64,000 nt of DNA, from positions 1 to 64,000 of the forward strand of contig CALFBP010000011.1 of the NCBI GenBank assembly GCA_937951625.1, written 5' to 3'. The stretch comes from an uncultured Thermoguttaceae bacterium. Lineage in GTDB: Bacteria; Planctomycetota; Planctomycetia; Pirellulales; Thermoguttaceae. How positions within the stretch are numbered: the first letter of the stretch is position 1; the number at the start of each line of letters is the position of its first letter. The position numbers and the translations under genes are program-made. The notes under the pieces are model-generated. The model did no database searches. It saw only the letters and a list, made by a program, of their open reading frames with translations, and was not told the origin of the DNA. Of this stretch, positions 18,455 to 27,366 are shown one piece after another.

Positions 18455-18712
18455 GGCTACAACTCCTGCTTCTGACACGGCGCCTTGCCAATTCGGCCTA
18501 TCGGACCGGCGCCATTCGCCCGACGACAACGTTTCCTACCGTTTGCTTCCCTTTGTTTCAGAGCCATCTTAGAGTGGAATTGTTGGGGAAGTTTGAAAAA
18601 ACTGTTAAAAATGTATTAAAGATTGGCCACAATCTGTTGTGTTGAGACAATACCGTGTCGTTGGGGGCGTGGCTTTACTTACCTCGAGCTGACGCCCGAG
18701 GCTCGGGTGGGA

Positions 18713-18739
18713 GGCACTGCTGGCTTGTCCAGCAGTGCC
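18713..18739. repeat. Hairpin repeat with 11-bp arms
   Basis: GGCACTGCTGG, a CTTGT loop and CCAGCAGTGCC. The arms include the same 9 bases as the palindrome at 16837-16854, which marks both as copies of one dispersed element. Confidence 0.75.
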
Positions 18740-19471
18740 CGTCCGCGGCCGACTAGTCCGTTGCGTCCAGCCATTCGGCCGGCAGGGTGTGGACGGTCGG
18801 CAACGCGGCGTTTTGTCGGGGCGGTTCGACCAGGTAGTATCGGGCACTGGACCGTGTCCAATCCGAGCCGGTTGCGTTGCAGGCGGAGGAAGCCGGGGGA
18901 GGCAAAGGGGTAGGAGTTGCGTAGCAAGGATAGATGCAGTTTTTCCCAGCCGTCGCACGTAAGACGACCCTCGTCGTGCCTCCAGAGCCAGGCACGCCTC
19001 CAGAACTGCCCCTCGCCTCGCCTGCGGCCGCAGCCAACGGCCTCGGGCCGCTTTCTGTCGCTTGTCTTGTCTTGCGGCCCTCGCCGCCCCACGCTATCCC
19101 AATCGTCAGCCCAGCCACCGCCGCGACGCCGTGGTTTTCTCCACGGTGGCGTTCAGCTTACCCACCGCAGACGAAGCTGTTTGTCTCGCCTCCCCAGCCG
19201 TTGCTTCCTCCGGGGACGCGGGACCTTGGCTTTCACCCGTCCATACAAGGCCTGGGCGATGGGCGTGAGTTTCGTCTGCCCCAACGTCCCTGCTCTAATG
19301 ACTATAGTGTAACACTAGCTAGCAACGGGGACTGCCATTTTGCAGTTTTCCATCGGAGGGGGTTGCGAAAATCGGGGGTTACCGGTATACGTTTGCTCAG
19401 AGTACCGATAACTCCGTGGGCCTTTGAGCCTATCTCGGAAGGCTTGCAGCATACGGGCGTTCGGATTTCAC

Positions 19472-19720
19472 ATGGTGACGCTCGAAAACGGCGAATCCCG
19501 GAGAGAAGACTTGTTCAAACCGCCCGAAAAGGCGGGGGAAACATTAAGGCCGCTGCGTCCGTATGGGGTGGGGATCGACGTCCACAAGCGTTTCGTGCAA
19601 GTCTGCGTGCTCGTCAATGACAAGCAAGAATCCACGCGCTTTGAACGTTCGTTCAGTACCGATTGGGCCGATTTGAAGGGAGCCCGGACCTGGGTCTTAC
19701 AGGTCCTACAAGAATCGTGC
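19472..19720 (+). pseudogene. IS110-family transposase, N-terminal fragment
   Basis: The plus strand encodes MVTLENGESRREDLF, then YGVGIDVHKRFVQVCVLV and STDWADLKGARTWVLQVL. GIDVHK with its first catalytic Asp is the start of the DEDD RuvC-like domain of IS110 transposases. The similarity stops near 19720 and the frame then ends at 19783; the rest of the roughly 350-residue transposase is missing. There is no sign of a full element. Confidence 0.7.
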
Positions 19721-20244
19721 GCTGAACCTCCTAATTCTGAATCCGAGCTTCGCTCCACTTTTTGTTGGCGTCGTTATCCATGAATGGAATCGCGGATGCG
19801 ATTACAAGGTGCCTTCCAAATCGCCGGGGTATGGTTTGGGCCGTGATGGCGGGCTGGTGAGCCTGATTTCATGCCATAGCGGTGGCGCTTGTTGGCTTCG
19901 CTTCTTTGCTGAGTGTGAAGCCGGGCGAATTTGGCCAAAGTCGCGCGGGGTAGATGCCTCATCCCAGTCTTGAGGTCGCTGCTGCGCTAATGGCGCCCGC
20001 TCTGCCAATCAACCCCGTAATTCTTTTCCTCCCGCCGGTTGGCCAGGAGGTTTCCGGAGCCCAACTGAGGTCTACGGTTTCGGGCGGTTGAGGCGGCTGC
20101 CTCAACGTGCTCTGCCGGTGAAAACTTTCCTTAGCCTTCGGCAGGGAATGGCCTGAAACCTTTTCCTGACCTCAGGCAGGGGATAGGATGATGGTTTACG
20201 TCGTTAGAACAAACAGGGTTTCCTGAGCCGTCGCGCCGGCGAAC

Positions 20245-21210
20245 ATGGTTCGAGAGCAGATGAGCACAAGCACCGCGGTTCCAACTCGGGCGGTCCCGGA
20301 ACCGCTTCCCGACAACATCCGCAGCGTTCAGCCTGGCGGAGGCATATGTTATCGCATCGAATTGGCTTGGGGCCGGTTGCGACGGTGGTACTTGAAGCGG
20401 TTTCGGCCGGGCTACGTGCAGCGGATGGCCGCCTTACGGCGTGGCGACGCGACCGGTGCTCCGCATGAAATTTTGGATCCCCGCGACTTGAAGTTTTGCC
20501 GAAACGTGTGCGACTGCGATTGGGACGAGCGGGACGACCCCTTCGCCTGGAGGGCCAAAATTCCATTCGCGCGTTGGGGACTGGCCGAGTTGCAATTGAT
20601 GGGCTGGCCGCTGTTGTTCCTCACAGTGCTGACGGCCTGTTTCGCTTGGTACCTGGCCCCCGTGTTCGCGATCCTGCTCGGGTTGGTGGTCTGGTTTTTT
20701 CGCGATCCGCCGAGGGAGATCCCGCAGGGGGCAGGGCTGGTGCTTTCCCCGGCCGATGGTAAGGTAGCGGAAATCACCAGACTCGGGCACGATGCGTTCC
20801 TTGGCGGCCCGGCCGTGAAAATCGGCATCTTCTTGTCGATCTTCAATGTCCATTTGAATCGTGCGCCGCTGGCCTCGCGGGTGATTGCTTTGCGTTACTC
20901 GCCGGGCAAGTTCCTCAATGCGATGCGGCCCGAAAGTGCAACAGAGAATGAAGCGATGTGGATCGGCCTGGAAGCCGAGGACCCGCCCCATCGCCGCTTA
21001 GTGGTGCGGCAGATCGCCGGGGCTTATGCGCGGCGGATCGTCTGTGCGCTTCGGCCTGGCGAGGACCTTGCCGCGGGCGAGAAGATCGGCATGATCAAGC
21101 TGGGCTCGCGGACCGAGCTGATTTTGCCCGATGAGCCGGGCCTGAGAATCGAAACCCGAGTTGGCCAGCGCGTGAAGGCAGGGACGGCGGTATTGGCCCG
21201 CTATGATTGA
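20245..21210 (+). CDS. psd: Phosphatidylserine decarboxylase proenzyme
   Basis: About 321 residues (316 if the ATG at 20260 is used; GAGAGCAG precedes it). It makes phosphatidylethanolamine by removing CO2 from phosphatidylserine. After a non-conserved N-terminal extension of about 110 residues come two membrane segments (about 118-150) and the PSD domain: FFRDPPREIP, LSPADGKV, FLSIFNVHLNR and the self-cleavage region KLGSRTELILP, where the Ser after Gly becomes the pyruvoyl group. The short-form PSD with GSR rather than LGST is common in bacteria. The stop lies 53 bases before pssA, so the two consecutive steps of the pathway are in one operon. The long N-terminus is unusual. Confidence 0.92.
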   Translation: MVREQMSTSTAVPTRAVPEPLPDNIRSVQPGGGICYRIELAWGRLRRWYLKRFRPGYVQRMAALRRGDATGAPHEILDPRDLKFCRNVCDCDWDERDDPFAWRAKIPFARWGLAELQLMGWPLLFLTVLTACFAWYLAPVFAILLGLVVWFFRDPPREIPQGAGLVLSPADGKVAEITRLGHDAFLGGPAVKIGIFLSIFNVHLNRAPLASRVIALRYSPGKFLNAMRPESATENEAMWIGLEAEDPPHRRLVVRQIAGAYARRIVCALRPGEDLAAGEKIGMIKLGSRTELILPDEPGLRIETRVGQRVKAGTAVLARYD

Positions 21211-21263
21211 ATCGCCGTGCCGGGCCGTCAAGCGGCTTGCCGAGGCGTCGAAAAGGAGGGGCG

Positions 21264-22160
21264 ATGCGACCTTTACGAACCATTTCCGTGTTGCCGACCA
21301 TGTTCACGTTGGGCAACCTGGTCTGCGGCTTCTTCGCGATCGTGGTGGCCTCGCGGGTCAGCGCGCCCACATTGCCGGCGGAAATCACCGCCGCGGACCT
21401 GGAAGATGAGAGCGTCATCGCAGCCCCGGTCGGGCGGCCGAAACCGCTACCCAAGGCCAGCCCCGAGGATTTCCACAACATCACGTTCAGCGCTTGCTTG
21501 ATCTTCATTGCCATGCTGTTTGACGCCTTGGACGGCCACGTGGCGCGGCTTTCGCGGACTTCGAGCGAGTTCGGGGCGCAATTGGACAGCTTATGCGACG
21601 TGGTGTCGTTCGGGGTGGCGCCCGGCTTCTTGCTGGTGAAGATGTGTCCGCGGTTCGCTTTTTTGCACCGGGAAGCGGTCTGGACCATCGCGGCGTCGTT
21701 CGCTGCCTGCGCTGCCTTGCGTTTGGCGCGGTTCAACGTGGAGACCAGCGACGAGGACGACCACATGCATTTCAGCGGACTACCGAGTCCCGCCGCGGCA
21801 GGCTCGATCGCCGGATTCGCGATCATTTTCTACACCTTGATGGGGAAGAGCGGCCTGACCCCGCCCCCCTACGCCGAGAAAATCTACGCCATCCTGCAAA
21901 CCGTTCTTCCCTTCTACGCGATCCTGTTGGCGTTGTTGATGGTCTCGCGAATCCCGTACCCTCACGTCGTCAACCAGGTGTTCCGGGGCGAGCGGAGTTT
22001 TGGCCACTTGGTGAAGCTGGTGTTTGCCGTGGTGGCGGTGATGATCATCCCAGGCTATGCCTTGCCGATGGTCTTTTGTTTCTTCGCCTTGGCCAGCCCG
22101 GTGCGATTCGCCTGGGAACGCGTCGTTCGGCGAAAACATCAAGAGGAACCTGTGTTTTAA
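21264..22160 (+). CDS. pssA: CDP-diacylglycerol-serine O-phosphatidyltransferase
   Basis: About 298 residues; an integral membrane enzyme that makes phosphatidylserine, the substrate of the Psd encoded just before it. The CDP-alcohol phosphotransferase motif DG-X2-AR-X8-G-X3-D-X3-D is complete in DALDGHVARLSRTSSEFGAQ followed by LDSLCD. Several hydrophobic segments follow. The ATG at 21264 has AGGAGGGG immediately upstream and starts the family-like MRPLRTISVLPTMFTLGN; the frame upstream to a TTG at 21207 is not needed. An insertion of about 30 residues (roughly 35-65) lies between the first membrane segment and the catalytic motif. Confidence 0.94.
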   Translation: MRPLRTISVLPTMFTLGNLVCGFFAIVVASRVSAPTLPAEITAADLEDESVIAAPVGRPKPLPKASPEDFHNITFSACLIFIAMLFDALDGHVARLSRTSSEFGAQLDSLCDVVSFGVAPGFLLVKMCPRFAFLHREAVWTIAASFAACAALRLARFNVETSDEDDHMHFSGLPSPAAAGSIAGFAIIFYTLMGKSGLTPPPYAEKIYAILQTVLPFYAILLALLMVSRIPYPHVVNQVFRGERSFGHLVKLVFAVVAVMIIPGYALPMVFCFFALASPVRFAWERVVRRKHQEEPVF

Positions 22161-22178
22161 CCTCGCGAGGAATCTCCC

Positions 22179-22799
22179 ATGTTTTCAGGCATTGTCGAGG
22201 CCCGCGGCGTGGTGGCCGCCGTGATTCCCGAGCCGCCGGGCTGCCGCCTGGTCGTTCGCGAGCCAAAAATCGTCCCCCAAACCAAGGTCGCCGACAGCAT
22301 CTGCGTCAACGGCTGCTGCTTGACGGTGATCGAGGTCAGCGGCGACACGATGGCGTTTCAAGCCGGCCCGGAAACCTTGGCGCGGACCAACCTCGGCGAC
22401 TTGAAGCCCGGAAGCCTGGTGAACCTGGAACGCTCGCTGGCCGTGGGCGACCGGCTGGGCGGACATTTCGTGACTGGCCACGTGGACGACGTCGGCACGC
22501 TGCTGGAGCGCCACGACCACGGCGATTGGTCGTTCTTCTGGTTCCAAATCCCGCAGCGATTGAGTTTGCAGATGGCCCCCAAGGGTTCGATTGCCGTGGA
22601 CGGGGTGAGCCTGACGATCGTCGATAGCGAACCAGAGCGGTTCAGTGTCGCTCTGATCCCGTACACCCTTGCCGTGACCACATTGGGCCCGCTCCAACCG
22701 GGCGGAAAGGTCAACCTGGAGACCGATCTGTTGGCCAAGTACGTGCAGCGCCTCGTCGAGGCCCGGCATTACCCGGCTCATCCTGCATCCGGCCTGTGA
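22179..22799 (+). CDS. ribE: Riboflavin synthase, alpha chain
   Basis: The 206-residue enzyme converts two molecules of dimethyl-ribityllumazine to riboflavin. Its duplicated lumazine-binding domains are both visible: MFSGIVEARGVV, DSICVNGCCLTVIEV and LARTNLGDL in the first, and GHFVTGHVDDVGTLL, SIAVDGVSLTIVD and TTLGPLQPGGKVNLETD in the second. Length is typical. It follows pssA by 18 bases, with GAGGAA before the ATG, so it is probably read with the phospholipid genes. The other riboflavin gene in the window, ribBA at 57 kb, is far away; no ribD or ribH is seen. Confidence 0.95.
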   Translation: MFSGIVEARGVVAAVIPEPPGCRLVVREPKIVPQTKVADSICVNGCCLTVIEVSGDTMAFQAGPETLARTNLGDLKPGSLVNLERSLAVGDRLGGHFVTGHVDDVGTLLERHDHGDWSFFWFQIPQRLSLQMAPKGSIAVDGVSLTIVDSEPERFSVALIPYTLAVTTLGPLQPGGKVNLETDLLAKYVQRLVEARHYPAHPASGL

Positions 22800-23056
22800 C
22801 GGCGACAACGGGAATGCGATTTGCGGCTCCCACGCACGCCGTGATCGGGATCGGCACGTCTTTCTCGAACCGGAGACCGGAGATGGCGGAGTTTCCGCGG
22901 GACCCAAAGGTGCGTCGGATCACGTGGCGGGACATTGGGCAGCGGCAAGCCACCTATCGCAGTCGTTTGGACAAGCGCTCGTGATCCTGTGCTCGCGGAC
23001 TACGTCGCGGGAGAACGGAGCTATTTGCCAACCAGAGCGATTGGCTGTGGCTCCCC

Positions 23057-23302
23057 TCAGCTCCAAGGTCGCCACGAATTTGGTAGGGCCGCGAGTCGAT
23101 CGGGCGATTGCGGCGCCGCGAATCCGGTCTGGACGTTGGGCTCGCCAGCGGGGGTGGGGCCGTACTCCGCCCCTTCCAAATAGAGAAACACCGTACCGAT
23201 CGCCAGAGCGAGGAAGGCCACCAGCAGCAGAACGGTATACAGATCGGGACTCGGCTTTCGATAGAAGCCGGTCGATGCGTCGTCAGAGCTTGGAAGCGAC
23301 AT
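23057..23302 (-). CDS. Small single-span membrane protein
   Basis: An 81-residue protein from the ATG at 23302. It has one transmembrane helix (DLYTVLLLVAFLALAIGTVF, about residues 18-38) and a short acidic and Pro-rich tail. The start overlaps the end of the preceding coiled-coil gene by 20 bases, which supports translational coupling. No domain is recognised. The pair may form a small envelope complex; function is unknown. Confidence 0.6.
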   Translation of the reverse strand: MSLPSSDDASTGFYRKPSPDLYTVLLLVAFLALAIGTVFLYLEGAEYGPTPAGEPNVQTGFAAPQSPDRLAALPNSWRPWS

Positions 23303-24131
23303 GATCGCCCTTCTGGATCGCGCCCTTCTGATATTCAGGAATAATTTTGCAGACGGACCGGTCAGGCACGGTCTCCACAACCTCGATGCGGCCAAGATAC
23401 GTGGGACCGCTCGGACCTACGCGGAACACCTCCAACCGATGCCCTTTGTGCAGGCCAGCATCAGCCCCCAGCGAGATTTCGATCAGCCCGTTGCTCGGAT
23501 TGGTCATCACGCGGGCATAGACTTCGGGCGGGGTTTTATGAAGGGCCGCATCGACGTCGGAAATATTCAGCAACAGGGCGAGGTCCTTGTACTTCTGCAA
23601 GTCCTGGACGATGGTGATGTTCTTTTCCTTTAACGCCCGAAGTTCGTTGGCCGCCTGGTGCAACTGGTCGGTCAGCTCCACGGTCTTTCGGAAAGATTCC
23701 TCGCGTTGACGGCGGGCGTCGGCCAAATCTTTGCGCAACTGGTCGCGTTCGGCCGTGAGGGCAGCGGCCTGGTTCTGCGTGGCGGTCATCGCCGCCACCG
23801 CGTTACGTTCCCGTTCTTGAACCTCGACCAACGCCTTTTTTTGTTCCGCATCCGCGCGGCGGAGGTTGTCTACCTCGGTCTTCAAAGCAGCGGCCATGTC
23901 CCGGGCGGCCTTTCTCTCCGCGTCGCGCTCGGCGATCAACCGCTCCAACTGACCCTGTAGCTCCTTCTTGGCGTCCTGCTCCTTTTTCAATTGAGCTTGC
24001 AGACCGGTCTCTGGGTTCATGACCTTGTCGCGCCAATTCGTGTGCGTCGCATAAACCGCCAGCGCAAACGTCATGAAGACAAGACTGAAAAGCGCGATCA
24101 AGGCGGTAAGGATCTTGCCGACCAGAGTCAT
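23283..24131 (-). CDS. Membrane-anchored coiled-coil protein
   Basis: About 282 residues. An N-terminal transmembrane segment (ILTALIALFSLVFMTFALAV, about 7-27) is followed by a long heptad-rich coiled coil (about residues 45-185, rich in Lys, Glu, Ala and Gln). A small C-terminal beta-type domain follows, with GLIEISLGADAGLHKGHRLE, YLGRIEVVETVPDRSVCKI and a final KGDHVASKL, reminiscent of the FlgT C-terminal or pilus-assembly beta barrels. The ATG at 24131 precedes the membrane segment and has AAGGTCG upstream. It probably forms a rod reaching into the periplasm; partner unknown. Confidence 0.7.
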   Translation of the reverse strand: MTLVGKILTALIALFSLVFMTFALAVYATHTNWRDKVMNPETGLQAQLKKEQDAKKELQGQLERLIAERDAERKAARDMAAALKTEVDNLRRADAEQKKALVEVQERERNAVAAMTATQNQAAALTAERDQLRKDLADARRQREESFRKTVELTDQLHQAANELRALKEKNITIVQDLQKYKDLALLLNISDVDAALHKTPPEVYARVMTNPSNGLIEISLGADAGLHKGHRLEVFRVGPSGPTYLGRIEVVETVPDRSVCKIIPEYQKGAIQKGDHVASKL

Positions 24132-24580
24132 GGAACGACCTTTCCCGGTGCCACGAAGGGAGCAAGGACCCCTGCTACGGTAGTCCTCCACATCTCACTG
24201 TTCCGCTAGTATAACTTCGCCCATTTTGCCCTGTCAATCAAATGCCTCCAACTGACCGAGTCATCTTTAGGAGGCCTCCGATCGTCGCCGAGCGTGGGAC
24301 TCGACAAACTGATGAAGTAACTTAAGTCTTTGTGAATCCACAATTAACACCACTTGTCCGTTGGCCAGACCAAGCCGCCCGCCAAATGGTCGATACCCTT
24401 CAGGATGTCCTCAGCCCAGTGGAAAGACAACGTGGGAAGCGACAGAATCGGTTGTATGAAACGTCCGGGCACAATCCTCCGGCGAAGGAGCTTGGCCCTT
24501 CGAATCCGATACGGCCCTTGCCCTGGTTGTGGTCAGCCGTCTGTTCGCGGCAAGCCGGCCTTACTGCCCTCCACGCGCTT
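24132..24580. other. Intergenic, no gene seen
   Basis: About 450 bases between the coiled-coil gene's start and the lnt stop, both minus strand. No convincing gene, RNA or strong terminator was found. The coiled-coil gene's promoter should be here. Confidence 0.4.
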
Positions 24581-26305
24581 TCACGGACTGGAGACTTTGG
24601 AAGGCCGGCGTTCAATGGGATTGCGTCGAGCCTGACCAAGGAGGGCCCCTGCGGCCAGCCCAAGGCAAGCCACGAGGCAACTACCTGAAAACCAGTCGCC
24701 ATACTTCAGATACAGGCTTGTCCGATGTTCGGCAGCCACCTGGGCGAGGATCGTGCCGGTATCGCGACGTGGCCCCCGTTCGATGATCCTCCCGTCCGAG
24801 TCGATCCAAGCGGAGAACCCGGTGTTGGCCGCAATGAGCAGCGGTTTTCGGCATTCGACCGCGCGAAACACACCGCAAACCAGGTGCATGTCTAGCTCGC
24901 TGGAGCCCCAGAACCAACCGTCGTTGGTCAAGTTGATCAACACGTCGGGTTCCTCGTGGCGGGCCGCCAAATCGCGGACGTGGCGGCGGATCACATGGGG
25001 CAAGACGGTCTCGTAGCAGATGTTTGGGGCAATACGCACCCCTGCCACGAGGAACGAAGCGGGACTCTTCCCCGCCGTTAGGCTAATCGGCAGGGGAGTG
25101 AACCTCTGAAGCCAAGGGAAGTATTCGGCAAAGGGAACATATTCGCCAAAAAGCACGCGGTGCATCTTGTCGTATCGGCCCACGAGGCTTCCGTCCCGGC
25201 GGACCAGGGCGGCCGAATTGAAAAACCTTACTTCCCCGGCGGAAAAAACTTGGGTATCGAGTCCAAGCAGCAGCGAGGCGTCTAATTGTCGCGCCATTGC
25301 CCGCAACGCCGCGAGCGTCCGATCGGCTGCCTGGCGAAGCGACCGTTGGAACTCGGCTTGCGACCAATCGCGCACGTGGGGCAACTCGTCGCGCCAGGCC
25401 TCGGGCAAGGTGGCGTGTTCGTCGAACACCACTAAGACCTCCCGAAACATGGTCTCGGGCCAGACAATCAGATCGACCTGCCCGAAGCGGGCCACGGCCT
25501 CGCGGGAAAGATCGAGGTAGTGTTGCTGGATGAAATCGCGTTGGGAGGGGTCGTTTTTCAGCTCGATGTCGATCGACCCTTGAATCAGGGCGATTCGTGC
25601 CGTGGGCGGTGGGCCCGATGTTGCCATGTTCAGACGGCCATAGGCGAGCACGGCGGCCAAAAGGATCATGGCGGGAAGCAGGGGCCAGAAGGCCACGCGC
25701 TGCCCTTCCCAAGGCACGATCCGGGCGATACACGCGGCAACCCACATCACCACGAAGCACACCCCGTAGCCGCCGACCAGATCGCTGATCTGGATCAACG
25801 CGATCCAGCGATACTGCGTGTGGCCGAGGCTGGCCATGGTGAACCCGGTGAGCAGATGGGCCCGGGCCAGTTCCAATCCCGCCCAAACGACGGGCGCTGC
25901 CACGATCACCGACAAATGCAAGCGATGCACCGCCACCCGCGTCAGGCCGATGAACAGCGGCAAGTACCACGCCAAGTATGCCGACAGGGCCACCCAGCCG
26001 AAGCTCGTGGCCCAATGCGGCAGACGCAGCCAATGGATTGCCGCCATCCAAAACAGGAATCCTACGAACCAAAGGGTGAGGTAGGGGCGACGTCCCGGCA
26101 ATTGCCGAAGGCGAATCAAAAGGAGCCAGCCGACGGGAGCGATCCAAGCAAGGAACCAAAAATCTAAAGGCGGCAAGGCCGCCCAAAACAACACCCCACT
26201 CGCCACCGCCAGTCCCACGACCGAGTGCTCGGTGATATTTCGAAAACGCGATCCCAGGTTGTTCACTCCTACCGCAGACATCGGACGATGTGGCGGGACT
26301 TCCAT
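24581..26305 (-). CDS. lnt: Apolipoprotein N-acyltransferase
   Basis: About 574 residues. Lnt adds the third acyl chain to lipoproteins at the inner membrane. The N-terminal half has about six to seven membrane segments (roughly residues 28-220), then the nitrilase-like domain with all three catalytic residues: Glu in VWPETMF, Lys in RYDKMHRVLFGEYVPF and Cys in APNICYE. A final membrane helix precedes the C-terminus (SCLVACLGLAAGAL). The frame also starts at a TTG at 26314, and ATG 26281 is another possibility. Its presence fits the many predicted lipoproteins in this window. Confidence 0.93.
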   Translation of the reverse strand: MEVPPHRPMSAVGVNNLGSRFRNITEHSVVGLAVASGVLFWAALPPLDFWFLAWIAPVGWLLLIRLRQLPGRRPYLTLWFVGFLFWMAAIHWLRLPHWATSFGWVALSAYLAWYLPLFIGLTRVAVHRLHLSVIVAAPVVWAGLELARAHLLTGFTMASLGHTQYRWIALIQISDLVGGYGVCFVVMWVAACIARIVPWEGQRVAFWPLLPAMILLAAVLAYGRLNMATSGPPPTARIALIQGSIDIELKNDPSQRDFIQQHYLDLSREAVARFGQVDLIVWPETMFREVLVVFDEHATLPEAWRDELPHVRDWSQAEFQRSLRQAADRTLAALRAMARQLDASLLLGLDTQVFSAGEVRFFNSAALVRRDGSLVGRYDKMHRVLFGEYVPFAEYFPWLQRFTPLPISLTAGKSPASFLVAGVRIAPNICYETVLPHVIRRHVRDLAARHEEPDVLINLTNDGWFWGSSELDMHLVCGVFRAVECRKPLLIAANTGFSAWIDSDGRIIERGPRRDTGTILAQVAAEHRTSLYLKYGDWFSGSCLVACLGLAAGALLGQARRNPIERRPSKVSSP

Positions 26306-26331
26306 ATCTCGCAACGAGTTTTGCCGGGCGA

Positions 26332-26964
26332 TCAGGGGTTCGCTATCGTTGTAGTCCGTGCCTCCTCAGCCCTCTGGCCCGACTTCAACTCCAAGAACCG
26401 CCGTAAGATCACGGGCCCCACCTCCGTCAAGAAGCTCTCGGGATGGAATTGCAGGCCGTACAGCGGATATTCCTTATGGCGAATGCCCATGATCACACGC
26501 GTTCCATCGGGCGAATCGCTCCATGCGCAAACGGTGAAGGCGTCGCTCAGCGTGTCGGGGCGAATGACCAGGCTGTGGTAGCGGGTGGCCTGAAACGGGT
26601 TTTCCAACCCTTCAAATAAACCTTGGTTGTCGTGGTAAATGCTATCGACCTTGCCGTGCATGAGGCGGTCGGCGCGAACGATCACCCCGCCAAAGGCTTG
26701 GCCGATCGCCTGGTGCCCAAGGCAAACACCCAACATCGGCACCCTTCCCGCAAACCGCTTCACGCACTCGACCGAAATACCTGCCTGGTCCGGTGTACAT
26801 GGACCGGGCGAAATGATGATGTGACTCGGATGGCGACGCTCGATCTCTTCGAGCGTGATCTGGTCGTTGCGATGCACCTCGAGCTCCAACGTGGGATCGA
26901 TTTCGCCGAGGCGCTGGACCAGGTTGTAAGTGAACGAATCGTAATTGTCGATCAGCAAAATCAT
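26332..26964 (-). CDS. Anthranilate/aminodeoxychorismate synthase glutamine amidotransferase
   Basis: The 210-residue protein is a class I glutamine amidotransferase of the TrpG/PabA type, which supplies ammonia to the chorismate-using partner. It starts MILLIDNYDSFTYNLVQ, with the oxyanion motif SPGPCTPDQAG, the catalytic Cys in GVCLGHQAIGQAFGG and the His-Glu pair in LQFHPESFLTE. TrpG and PabA cannot be told apart by sequence, and many bacteria share one subunit for both pathways. No trpE or pabB is nearby. The frame runs open to 27183, but ATG 26964 begins the conserved fold. It lies 26 bases upstream of the lnt start region on the same strand. Confidence 0.92.
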   Translation of the reverse strand: MILLIDNYDSFTYNLVQRLGEIDPTLELEVHRNDQITLEEIERRHPSHIIISPGPCTPDQAGISVECVKRFAGRVPMLGVCLGHQAIGQAFGGVIVRADRLMHGKVDSIYHDNQGLFEGLENPFQATRYHSLVIRPDTLSDAFTVCAWSDSPDGTRVIMGIRHKEYPLYGLQFHPESFLTEVGPVILRRFLELKSGQRAEEARTTTIANP

Positions 26965-27366
26965 GCGCGTCTCGCTTGGCAGGGTCCTTTTCGAGTTTAC
27001 CGTCTTGCCGCATGGGCGAAAAGCCGACTTCGCCGGGGGAGGGATCGTTCCACCCCAGGCGTTCTGTACGCCATCCCTGTCAGCAAGACATCCAGGCCGT
27101 GAGGAAATGACTCTCCGTTTTTTCCTTCGCGCGGACAGGATGGGAACCCGTTTCGTCGAGTCAACGACTGTCGATTCCCACATGGAGTATTCCTAGGTTC
27201 CCGCCTGCCACAAAGCTCGTCAGCCTTACCGACGCACGACGACGACCATCGTGCCGGTTAAAAACGTCGCCCTGTCCTCTACCCATTGAGGAGCTCCCAA
27301 CAACATGATCGGTCCCGGTCTGCCGGTCGATTGCCTTGGCGGGAGGCATCCGGTAAAACAGGCGGT

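Larger units (their letters stand above)
18455..20244. other. Long decayed region with a palindrome and IS110 remnant
   Basis: Nearly 1.8 kb without an intact gene. It holds the hairpin repeat at 18713-18739 and the IS110 fragment near 19472-19720. Long overlapping frames around 18680-19320 have no ribosome-binding site and contain runs rich in Pro, Ser and Arg, as expected for GC-rich non-coding DNA. Small inverted repeats occur near 20085-20180. It is probably a graveyard of mobile elements upstream of the psd operon. Confidence 0.55.

Noticed and set aside
18679-19118. Overlapping frames on the minus strand upstream of the IS110 fragment
   Set aside because: They carry no domain, overlap each other and contain the hairpin repeat; most likely non-coding.
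22796-22984. Possible 62-codon gene after ribE
   Set aside because: It would start at a GTG overlapping the ribE stop, but it has no ribosome-binding site, no domain and a shifting composition; not supported.
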